Assembly: GCA_902803725.1 (NCBI GenBank)
Contig: CADCRD010000074.1
Coordinates: 1 to 14,778 of the forward strand
DNA from: an uncultured Eubacteriales bacterium
Lineage (GTDB): Bacteria; Bacillota; Clostridia; Peptostreptococcales; Anaerovoracaceae
Reading direction: 5' to 3'
Length of the DNA: 14,778 bases
Shown: in pieces, positions 7,992 through 14,334 of the stretch
Numbering within the stretch: position 1 is the first letter of the stretch
How the letters are laid out: every line of letters starts with the position of its first letter
The notes under the pieces: generated by a model
The model's input: only the letters and a program-made list of their open reading frames with translations
Databases searched by the model: none
What the model was told of the DNA's origin: nothing
Translations under genes and position numbers: made by a program

Positions 7992-8924
7992 ATGGGAATA
8001 AAAGAAAATGAAGTGAGAAATCTTATCAAAATAACAGATTTATCTGTTGAGGAAATTGACGAACTGATTGGCATTGCGAATGATATCATTGCTGATCCTG
8101 AAGCTTATATCGATATCTGCCACGGCAAGATAATGGCTACACTTTTCTTTGAGCCCAGCACAAGAACCAGACTGAGCTTTACCTCAGCTATGATGTCTCT
8201 GGGCGGCCAGGTGCTGGGTTTTTCCGAAGCAGCTTCGAGTTCGGCGGCAAAGGGCGAGAGTGTAAGCGACACTGTCAGAACAGTGGGGGCTTATTCAGAT
8301 ATCATAGCGATGAGGCATCCGAAAGAAGGAGCACCGCTGATCGCTTCTGAGAGAACGACAGTTCCTATAATCAACGCAGGTGACGGCGGTCATTTCCATC
8401 CGACACAGACGCTGACAGACCTTTTGACGATCAGCGAGGTCAAAGGACATCTTGGTGATATGACGATAGGGTTGTGCGGTGATTTGTGCTTTGGCAGAAC
8501 GGTGCATTCTCTGATCGAGGCAATGATGCGTTATGAAAACGTCAGATTCGTTCTGATCTCACCACGCGAGCTGCGTATCCCGAAATACATGAGAGAGCTC
8601 ATGGATTCAAATGGTGCAGAGTGGAAAGAGGTCGAGCGCATGGAGGACGTTATGAGTGAACTGGACATACTGTATATGACAAGGGTCCAGAGAGAACGCT
8701 TTTTCAATGAAGAGGATTATGTCAGACTGAAGGACAGTTATATACTGGACATGGACAAGCTGGCAGACGCTAAAGAGGATCTTGCGATACTTCATCCGCT
8801 GCCGAGGGTCAACGAGATCGCAGTTGAAGTGGATGATGATCCGAGAGCAAAGTATTTTGATCAGGTGCTGTACGGCCGTTACATCAGGATGGCACTGATC
8901 CTCAGGTTGCTGGGAATAAAGTGA
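7992..8924 (+). CDS. pyrB: Aspartate carbamoyltransferase, catalytic subunit
   Basis: Condenses carbamoyl phosphate and aspartate to carbamoyl aspartate, the committed step of pyrimidine synthesis. The 310 residues closely match the E. coli PyrB length. Visible are the carbamoyl-phosphate motif FEPSTRTRLSF (STRTR at 56-60), the mobile loop ASSSAAKGES (81-90) with its lysine, HPTQTLTDL (136-144), the aspartate-binding region around RVQRERF, and HPLPRVNEI (268-276) followed by QVLYGRYIRM. STRTR and HPLPR together identify aspartate rather than ornithine carbamoyltransferase. A strong site AGGAGGGG (7977-7984) precedes the ATG, only 21 bases after pyrE. The adjacent pyrI indicates a regulated dodecamer of the E. 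coli type. Confidence 0.97.
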   Translation: MGIKENEVRNLIKITDLSVEEIDELIGIANDIIADPEAYIDICHGKIMATLFFEPSTRTRLSFTSAMMSLGGQVLGFSEAASSSAAKGESVSDTVRTVGAYSDIIAMRHPKEGAPLIASERTTVPIINAGDGGHFHPTQTLTDLLTISEVKGHLGDMTIGLCGDLCFGRTVHSLIEAMMRYENVRFVLISPRELRIPKYMRELMDSNGAEWKEVERMEDVMSELDILYMTRVQRERFFNEEDYVRLKDSYILDMDKLADAKEDLAILHPLPRVNEIAVEVDDDPRAKYFDQVLYGRYIRMALILRLLGIK

Positions 8925-8942
8925 TATGAAAGGAAATGAAAA

Positions 8943-9365
8943 ATGAATGTAGATGGAGTTAGCACAGGGATCGTCCTGGACCACATACAGGCCGGAAAGA
9001 GTATGGAAATATACAAGCTGCTGAAGCTCGATGAACTTGACTGCAGTGTGGCGATCATACAGAATGCTGTCAGCACAAAGTACGGCAGAAAGGATATCAT
9101 CAAGATAGACGAGAGAATTGAACTGGATATGGATGTTCTGGGTTATGTTGACCCTAACATCACGATAAATCTTGTAAAAGACGGCAAGCTTGAGCTCAAG
9201 ACACATCTGGAACTGCCTGAAACACTGACTAATGTACTTGAATGTAAAAATCCCCGCTGCATCACATCTGTGGAGCAGGGTGCAAAGCAGAGATTTTATC
9301 TGGCAGACAAGGAAAAGAAGATATACCGCTGCGCATACTGCGACGTCGAGCACGAGAACAAATAA
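8943..9365 (+). CDS. pyrI: Aspartate carbamoyltransferase, regulatory subunit
   Basis: Non-catalytic subunit that binds nucleotides (ATP and CTP in the E. coli enzyme) and links catalytic trimers through a zinc domain. The 140 residues compare with 153 in E. coli. The N-terminal allosteric domain carries GIVLDHIQAGKS (9-20) and the YGRKDIIKID segment (47-56). The C-terminal zinc site has the four expected cysteines, C101 and C106 in CKNPRC and C130 and C133 in CAYC. The ATG lies 18 bases after pyrB with an AAAGGAA site. It is the last operon gene, followed by a terminator. Its presence implies feedback control at enzyme level, consistent with the lack of an evident RNA attenuator. Confidence 0.96.
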   Translation: MNVDGVSTGIVLDHIQAGKSMEIYKLLKLDELDCSVAIIQNAVSTKYGRKDIIKIDERIELDMDVLGYVDPNITINLVKDGKLELKTHLELPETLTNVLECKNPRCITSVEQGAKQRFYLADKEKKIYRCAYCDVEHENK

Positions 9366-9386
9366 GCATTAAATCAGGCAATAAAA

Positions 9387-9438
9387 AACACATCCGCAGT
9401 CAGATATATAACAGATCAAAGCGGATGTGTTGTTTTTT
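9387..9438. terminator. Bidirectional terminator between pyrI and dtxR-like gene
   Basis: Perfect 11-bp stem AACACATCCGC (9387-9397) / GCGGATGTGTT (9421-9431) with a 23-base loop. On the plus strand it is followed by T6 (9433-9438). On the minus strand the A-run 9383-9388 supplies the U-tract. It serves the convergent pyr operon and the deoD-regulator unit, and overlaps the regulator's stop codon. Confidence 0.87.
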
Positions 9439-9811
9439 ATTTGATGTGATCGTTGAAATGTTCTTTTATTTTGTCGAATGTTTCCTGGCTGATGTAATGT
9501 TCGACCCGGCAGGCGTCCTCTGCCGCTGTTTCAGGGTCAACTCCGAGCGAAACAAGCGCTTTTGTCAGAAGAACGTGACGCTCATAGATTCTTTCGGCCA
9601 GCTTACGTCCTTTTTCTGTGAACTCTATCAGGCCACCGTCTTCAACAGTGATGTATTCTTTTTCACGAAGCCGTTTCATTGCGACACTGACGGACGGTTT
9701 TGAAAAATCCAGCTCGTGTGCTATATCTATTGAACGGACAGAGCCATTTCTTGTTTTCAGTATAAGTATCGTTTCAAGATAGTTTTCAGCGGATTCCATT
9801 GTCTTTAACAT
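9437..9811 (-). CDS. DtxR-family metal-dependent transcriptional regulator
   Basis: Predicted iron- or manganese-responsive repressor of 124 residues. It has an N-terminal winged helix (about 1-65, with SIDIAHELDFSKPSVSVAMK spanning the recognition helix) and a short dimerisation and metal-binding domain, with no SH3-like third domain. Ligand positions deduced by comparison with DtxR and MntR are N10, E13, H79, C101, E104 and H105. CRVEH resembles the Cys-Arg-Trp-Glu-His of DtxR, but Asn stands where DtxR has Met10 and MntR has Asp8, so metal preference cannot be assigned. ATG at 9811 is preferred over the in-frame Met5 because AGGAGGT (minus strand, 9823-9817) is five bases upstream. It lies 48 bases downstream of the deoD-like gene on the same strand, probably in one transcript. 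Targets are unknown; no feo or other transporter gene is in the window. Confidence 0.88.
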   Translation of the reverse strand: MLKTMESAENYLETILILKTRNGSVRSIDIAHELDFSKPSVSVAMKRLREKEYITVEDGGLIEFTEKGRKLAERIYERHVLLTKALVSLGVDPETAAEDACRVEHYISQETFDKIKEHFNDHIK

Positions 9812-9859
9812 CAGTTACCTCCTGATTCCATTGCAGTATATTATGCATTAAGATGCTCG

Positions 9860-10564
9860 TTATCGTATTACAGTTTCAAGTGCAAGCCTGATCATATCAT
9901 CGTTTTGCTTTTCTCTCTGAGCGGCAGTGGCGTGTTCGCCTGTTACAAAATGATCTGTTATAGTAACCATGGCCAGTGCGCTGACTTGATTGTAGGCAGC
10001 ATTCATGTAAAGGGCTGCGGCTTCCATTTCAACAGCCAATACGCCCATCTTAGCCCATGCATGCCACCATTTGGGATCGGTTTCATAAAATACATCACAG
10101 GAAACGATATTGCCTGCGGCAAGTGAGATCCCCAGATCCTCGTTTGCGGCGAGTGCCTTTTTGATCAGGCTGAAATCTGCTGAGGGACTATACCCGGCCG
10201 GGGCATCAAATGCATGTATATAGTTAGAGTCTGTGCTGGCGGCTGTGCCCATGACAACATCACCCATGCGGATACTTTCATGGAATGATCCTGCTGTGCC
10301 AATACGGATCAGATTCTGAACACCGTATTCAGTTATGAGCTCCCATGAGTAGATGCCCATTGAAGGCATTCCCATGCCTGAGCCCTGGACGGAAACAGGC
10401 ACTCCCTTGTATGTGCCGGTATATCCGAACATACCGCGCACTTCGTTATAGCATACAGCATTATCGAGATAGTTTTCTGCGATGTGTTTTACCCGCATCG
10501 GATCGCCGGGCATCAGAACACTCTCTGCGATCTGACCTGCGGCGGCACTGATATGTGTACTCAA
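9860..10564 (-). CDS. deoD: Purine nucleoside phosphorylase, DeoD type
   Basis: Reversibly phosphorolyses purine (deoxy)ribonucleosides to base and (deoxy)ribose 1-phosphate for salvage. It is normally a cytoplasmic homohexamer. The 234 residues match the family. Visible are MPGDPMRVKHIAE (G20 and R24 at the phosphate site), R43 in EVRGMFGYTG, GSGMGMPS (61-68), RIGTAGS (87-93) with the phosphate arginine R87, EMEAAALY (179-186) contacting ribose, and TITDHFVTGE with the catalytic aspartate D204. The start codon is TTG (10564-10562): no in-frame ATG is suitably placed, MSTHISA is the expected family N-terminus, and GGAAGGAG (minus strand, 10580-10573) is eight bases upstream. It is the first gene of a two-gene minus-strand unit with the metal regulator. 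Substrate specificity within the purines cannot be read here. Confidence 0.95.
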   Translation of the reverse strand: MSTHISAAAGQIAESVLMPGDPMRVKHIAENYLDNAVCYNEVRGMFGYTGTYKGVPVSVQGSGMGMPSMGIYSWELITEYGVQNLIRIGTAGSFHESIRMGDVVMGTAASTDSNYIHAFDAPAGYSPSADFSLIKKALAANEDLGISLAAGNIVSCDVFYETDPKWWHAWAKMGVLAVEMEAAALYMNAAYNQVSALAMVTITDHFVTGEHATAAQREKQNDDMIRLALETVIR

Positions 10565-10868
10565 TGTTTTTTCTCCTTCCGTTGATATGTAATAATTTTA
10601 TAGGATAAGCGGATTTATTGCAATATTTTGTATTTATCCGTTGGAAAATATATTAAGAACAAGGCGGTGATGACTGGAAGTCAGGGGAGAATCGTAACAG
10701 GAATTATGATTTATAAGATCAATAACCATGATATATCAAAAAACAATCTGTAACATTGTGATGAATATGCTATAATTATATGCAGTCTTTTTGAACAGTA
10801 TTTATCAGCAGAAAATCTGCACACAGACTATGATATAATGAAAAACGATGATCGTTAAGGAGGCAAGA
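10565..10868. promoter_or_regulatory. Divergent intergenic region, deoD / acyl-CoA synthetase
   Basis: About 300 bases between two divergently transcribed genes with no credible coding sequence. For deoD (minus strand) a weak promoter is possible, with TATAAA at 10602-10597 and TTGCAA at 10623-10618 only 15 bases apart. GGATAA (10603-10608) and TTATCC (10634-10639) form a loose inverted repeat there. Near the plus-strand gene are two TATAAT boxes, at 10771-10776 and 10834-10839. A 27-codon open frame at 10670-10753 follows AAGGCGG but has no other support. Confidence 0.5.
10768..10776 (+). promoter_or_regulatory. Candidate extended -10 promoter of the acyl-CoA synthetase
   Basis: TGCTATAAT is a perfect -10 hexamer (10771-10776) with the TGn extension, which can compensate for the absence of a recognisable -35 box here. 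The predicted start near 10783 leaves a leader of about 86 nt. A second TGATATAAT at 10831-10839 would start transcription almost on the ribosome binding site and is less likely. Confidence 0.45.
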
Positions 10869-12599
10869 ATGTCTGGCAAAGAAGATAATATCCAGCCGTA
10901 TGAGGTCAGAGATATCAGGACCATAAGAGAACTGCTTGAAAGCAGTGCGCAGCTGTTTTCCGAAAAACCGGCTTACAAAGTCAAGGCTGAAAAGGGCGGC
11001 GAGTACATAGATATCACTTTCAAAGAATTTAAAGAGGATGTCTGGGCGCTTGGAACATATCTGATTGAAAAGGGCCTTAAGGGCAAGAGGATAGGAATAA
11101 TAGGAAGCAATTGTTATGAATGGGTAGTAGCTTACTTTGCCATCGTATGCGGAGCCGGCATAGCAGTGCCTCTTGACAAAGAACTGAGTAAAGAAGAAAT
11201 ATACAATCTCAGCAGCAGAGCAGATCTCTCAGCTGTGTTATACACGGGAAAGTATGATGAGATCTTTGAAGGCATGGACATAGATATGAAAATCAAAATG
11301 TCCATATATGAAGTCGAAGAGAACAAAACAAACGAAGGACATATCAGAAAAGCCATCGAAGACGGCAGGACAATGATCGCAGACGGCAGCAAAGTTTACG
11401 ATGAAGTCGTGATCGATCCGGATGTAATGGCAGTCCTGCTATTCACATCCGGAACTACTGGAAACCCCAAAGGCGTAATGCTGTCGAACACAAATCTGTG
11501 TCATGACGTAATGGTCACCAGCATGATATGCAAGCTCCATGATGATGATGTTTCACTGTCAATACTTCCGATTCATCATACGTTTGAAGGAACGATCAAC
11601 CTGCTGACTGTGGGCTATCAGGGGGCATGCGTCGCTTTCTGCGAAGGATTGAAATACATACTGAAAAACATCCAGGAAGCCGGTGTAAGTATTATGATAG
11701 GGGTTCCTCTGATCGTTGAATCTGTGTACAGTAAGATCTGGAAGACTGCAGAAAAGAACGGTAAAGCAGGAGCTTTAAGAAAGCTCATATCTGTTAATAA
11801 AGCACTGATGAAACTGGGTATCGACCAGAGGAGACGACTGTTCAGCTCAGTATACAAGAACCTGGGCGGTAAGCTGAGACTGTTTGTTGTCGGAGCAGCC
11901 AGCCTTGAACCTCAGGTAGCCAGAGGGATCATGGACCTTGGTTTTGATATTGTTCTGGGATATGGTCTGACTGAAACCGCACCGCTGATATCGGGAACAC
12001 CGGAATTTATGAGAAACAGCATATATGCAAAATCCGGATCCTGCGGTCCTGTTGTCCCGCTTGGTGAGATGAAACTGATAAATGTTGACGAAGAAGGTAT
12101 CGGCGAATTTGCTTATCGCGGCAGGAACATCATGCTCGGTTACTACGGGATGCCGGATGAAACAGCAAAAGTCATTGATGAAGAAGGATGGTTCCATACG
12201 GGTGACCTGGGATTTATGGATGAGAAGGGATGGGTACATATAACAGGCCGCTCAAAGAATGTCATAGTCACAAAAACAGGGAAGAACATTTATCCGGAAG
12301 AACTGGAAATACTGGTCAATGCATTGCCTCAGGTGACGGAATCAATGGTATACGGAAAGGAAGAAGACGGCGGACGTGATTATATAGTTGCTGTCCAGAT
12401 ACTTCCTGATATGGAATATATCAAAGAACATATGGGCGAAGATGTTTCCGAGGAGGAGGTATTTGAGATGTTTCGTGAAGAAATCTATCAGATCAACAAA
12501 TCTCTGCCTGATTACAAGAGGATCAGGAACATTATCGTCAGAAAAGAGGATTTTGTGCGCACGACAACAAAGAAGATAAAGCGGCAGGCGAATCTGTAA
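10869..12599 (+). CDS. AMP-forming acyl-CoA synthetase-like enzyme
   Basis: Member of the ANL adenylate-forming superfamily, closest in motif style to long-chain fatty acid-CoA ligases. These activate a carboxylate as acyl-AMP and pass it to CoA. ATG at 10869 is chosen over the ATG at 10848 because AAGGAGG (10857-10863) lies between them, five bases before the later one; the protein is then 576 residues. Motifs (576 numbering): the ATP loop FTSGTTGNPKG (192-202), HHTFEG (236-241), GYGLTETAP (364-372), HTGDLG (443-448), the hinge GRSKNVIV (460-467), GKNIYPEE (471-478) and the C-terminal catalytic lysine in TTTKKIKR, about K569. No membrane segment, carrier or condensation domain is apparent. 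The natural acid is not deducible, so a fatty acid, a bile or aryl acid, or acyl transfer to a carrier protein all remain open. It is followed after 23 bases by a secreted glycosidase-like gene. Confidence 0.9.
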   Translation: MSGKEDNIQPYEVRDIRTIRELLESSAQLFSEKPAYKVKAEKGGEYIDITFKEFKEDVWALGTYLIEKGLKGKRIGIIGSNCYEWVVAYFAIVCGAGIAVPLDKELSKEEIYNLSSRADLSAVLYTGKYDEIFEGMDIDMKIKMSIYEVEENKTNEGHIRKAIEDGRTMIADGSKVYDEVVIDPDVMAVLLFTSGTTGNPKGVMLSNTNLCHDVMVTSMICKLHDDDVSLSILPIHHTFEGTINLLTVGYQGACVAFCEGLKYILKNIQEAGVSIMIGVPLIVESVYSKIWKTAEKNGKAGALRKLISVNKALMKLGIDQRRRLFSSVYKNLGGKLRLFVVGAASLEPQVARGIMDLGFDIVLGYGLTETAPLISGTPEFMRNSIYAKSGSCGPVVPLGEMKLINVDEEGIGEFAYRGRNIMLGYYGMPDETAKVIDEEGWFHTGDLGFMDEKGWVHITGRSKNVIVTKTGKNIYPEELEILVNALPQVTESMVYGKEEDGGRDYIVAVQILPDMEYIKEHMGEDVSEEEVFEMFREEIYQINKSLPDYKRIRNIIVRKEDFVRTTTKKIKRQANL

Positions 12600-12622
12600 A
12601 AGGGGAAAAGGGGGAATTATTT

Positions 12623-13750
12623 ATGAAGAGCAAGGGTATATCTCTGGTGCTGTGTATGGTGATGGCTCTGTCGGGCTTTTTCACCGGCGGATATGTTACT
12701 GCGGATACGGCCCATGCCAGCAGTGGAATCGTAAAAACAAATAAGGAGATGCGGGGACTCTGGCTGGCTTTTTGCGATTTCAAGAATGTGGGACTTTATA
12801 AAAAAAGCGAAGATCAGTTCAGGAAGAACATCAACAAGATTTTAAAACGTGCTAAAAAGAATAAATGCAACGCTGTGTTTTTCCACGTTCGCGCATTTGA
12901 TGATGCAGTCTGGAGGACGAGTTCTTTTAATGCTTCGGAGTACATTGTGGGAAAATCAAAGGCGAAAAAGAAGGCAAGTGATGCTTATAAATACGATCCT
13001 CTGAAAATAGTCTGTGAATCAGCTGACAAATACGATCTTGAACTGCATGCATGGATGAACCCTTACAGGATTACACATTCGAAGTATTATAACCCGAAAT
13101 ACAAAGCCAGCAGATCCAGAGTGCTCAAAGTGATCAGGGAACTCAGCAGATATGATATCGATGGTATTCATTTTGATGATTATTTTTATCATTCTCAAGG
13201 CGGATATGTTAAGTCCAGAGCAGGCAAAGCTAAGAGGGTATCTGCAAAACCAAAGTATAAAAGAAAACAGGTAAACAAGCTGGTAAAGGCAGCTTATAAA
13301 CTCTGCCATAAAAAGAAACTGACTTTCGGCATCAGCCCGCAGGGAAACTACGATAATGACATGGCTGACGGAGCTGATGTTAAAACATGGCTAAGTAAAA
13401 CAGGATATGTGGATTATCTGGTGCCTCAGATTTATTGGACAGATAACTGGGGTTCAGGAGGGAAAACCAAAATGTTTACCAGCAGACTGAACCAGTTTTC
13501 CAAACTAAATAAACAGCCTGATAAGATAAGGATGTATATCGGGCTGGCACTGTACAGATGCGGATATTATCAGAGTGATGACCGCGGCTGGAATAAGAGA
13601 AACACAAATATGAAAATACAGGTCAAAAAAATCAGGAAAAGCAAATACAGAGCAAGAGGTGTTAACGGATTCATCCTCTTCGAGGCTGAGAATCTGTATC
13701 AGGACAGATGCGCTAAGGAACTGGCAAATCTAAAAACCATTTTGCAATAA
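12623..13750 (+). CDS. Secreted GHL10-family glycosyl hydrolase-like protein
   Basis: A 375-residue exported protein. The N-terminus has a lysine start, a hydrophobic stretch (about 6-24) and an Ala-His-Ala site predicting signal peptidase I cleavage after residue 32. No lipobox cysteine is present. The mature part fits the GHL10 (formerly DUF187) barrel: EMRGLWLAF (42-50), FHVRAFDDAVW (87-97), ELHAWMNPYR (140-149), the acidic core DIDGIHFDDYFYH (178-190), FGISPQGNYDND (235-246), VDYLVPQIYWT (263-273) and MYIGLALYR (304-312). Family members resemble B. subtilis YngK and are thought to act on cell-envelope or other polysaccharides, but substrates are poorly defined. The mature protein is rich in lysine and arginine, which suggests contact with an anionic wall (inference). 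The ribosome binding site AGGGGG (12609-12614) is eight bases before the ATG, 23 bases after the acyl-CoA synthetase. The unit ends at the terminator downstream. Confidence 0.85.
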   Translation: MKSKGISLVLCMVMALSGFFTGGYVTADTAHASSGIVKTNKEMRGLWLAFCDFKNVGLYKKSEDQFRKNINKILKRAKKNKCNAVFFHVRAFDDAVWRTSSFNASEYIVGKSKAKKKASDAYKYDPLKIVCESADKYDLELHAWMNPYRITHSKYYNPKYKASRSRVLKVIRELSRYDIDGIHFDDYFYHSQGGYVKSRAGKAKRVSAKPKYKRKQVNKLVKAAYKLCHKKKLTFGISPQGNYDNDMADGADVKTWLSKTGYVDYLVPQIYWTDNWGSGGKTKMFTSRLNQFSKLNKQPDKIRMYIGLALYRCGYYQSDDRGWNKRNTNMKIQVKKIRKSKYRARGVNGFILFEAENLYQDRCAKELANLKTILQ

Positions 13751-13788
13751 TACTCTATGGTATTTCGATATTTACAGACCTGAACAAT

Positions 13789-13826
13789 AAAAAAACCACG
13801 TGAGACACCTGCGTGGTTTTTTTTTT
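13789..13826. terminator. Bidirectional terminator between GHL10 gene and rpsT
   Basis: CCACG (13796-13800) pairs with CGTGG (13812-13816) around an 11-base loop. It is flanked by A7 (13789-13795) and T10 (13817-13826), which extend the stem to 12 pairs and provide U-tracts in both directions. It serves the plus-strand GHL10 gene and the minus-strand rpsT. Confidence 0.9.
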
Positions 13827-13873
13827 ACTCTTTTGCGCATTTAACTTATGCGCCCTGTGGGGACGGGTGAGTC

Positions 13874-14143
13874 TTAAGCTTTTTTAGCTTCGTTGAATCT
13901 CTTGGTAAGTCTGGCAACCTTGCGGGAAGCAGCTTTCTTATGTATGGTGCCTTTAGCGGCAGCCTGCATAAGCTTTTTCTCGCAGAGTCTGAGCTGTGTT
14001 TCTGCAGCTTCGAGGTCACCTTCTGCTATTGCAGCTTCGAATGCGCGAAGTACAGTCTTGATGTGCTCTTTAACTCTTCTGTTTCTGGCTGTCTTTTTGT
14101 CGATCACCAGGATTCTTTTCTTTGCGGATTTAATGTTTGCCAT
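13874..14143 (-). CDS. rpsT: 30S ribosomal protein S20
   Basis: Small-subunit protein that binds the 5' and 3' minor domains of 16S rRNA during assembly. The 89 residues begin MANIKSAKKRILV, the family signature, and continue with the basic NRRVKEHIKTVLRAF segment and the C-terminal GTIHKKAASRKVARLTKR. The high lysine, arginine and alanine content fits the three-helix bundle. The ATG at 14143 is preceded by GGGGTGA (minus strand, 14157-14151) at seven bases. It appears monocistronic, with a strong promoter upstream and a terminator 48 bases past its stop. Confidence 0.97.
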   Translation of the reverse strand: MANIKSAKKRILVIDKKTARNRRVKEHIKTVLRAFEAAIAEGDLEAAETQLRLCEKKLMQAAAKGTIHKKAASRKVARLTKRFNEAKKA

Positions 14144-14201
14144 TTAAATGTCACCCCACTTTTCTTTTAAAATTAAACTATCATCAAAATTCGCAAAAAA
14201 T

Positions 14202-14230
14202 AGTATAAATGATTTGATTGTTGAAATCAA
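14202..14230 (-). promoter_or_regulatory. rpsT promoter
   Basis: On the minus strand, -35 TTGATT (14230-14225) and -10 TATACT (14207-14202) are separated by exactly 17 bases. Matches to consensus are 4 and 5 of 6. The predicted start near 14195 gives a leader of about 52 nt. The -35 box overlaps that of the divergent lepA promoter, and TTGATT-N5-AATCAA (14214-14230) forms a small palindrome over it. Confidence 0.6.
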
Positions 14231-14249
14231 GGGGGAAATGAAGTAAAAT
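14221..14249 (+). promoter_or_regulatory. lepA promoter
   Basis: -35 TTGAAA (14221-14226) and -10 TAAAAT (14244-14249), each 5 of 6 to consensus, are 17 bases apart. The predicted start near 14256 leaves a leader of about 79 nt. The -35 shares bases 14225-14226 with the opposing rpsT -35. Confidence 0.6.
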
Positions 14250-14334
14250 CAATGTGCATTTCGCATATCATCAAGAACCGGCACTGTGGACGGTAATTTT
14301 ATAGAGCAAAATAACTTAAAAGGGTAAATAATAA

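Noticed and set aside
8607..9353. A 248-codon open frame on the minus strand opposite pyrB and pyrI
   Set aside because: It lies wholly antisense to two well-conserved genes, its residues are rich in Cys, Tyr and Phe as expected for a shadow frame, and it shows no recognisable domain or ribosome binding site.
10670..10753. A 27-codon open frame with AAGGCGG upstream in the deoD/acyl-CoA synthetase gap
   Set aside because: Too short, no recognisable peptide features, and it lies upstream of the best promoter candidate.
10848..10868. Upstream ATG as start of the acyl-CoA synthetase
   Set aside because: The AAGGAGG ribosome binding site lies inside this 7-codon extension and is properly spaced for the ATG at 10869.
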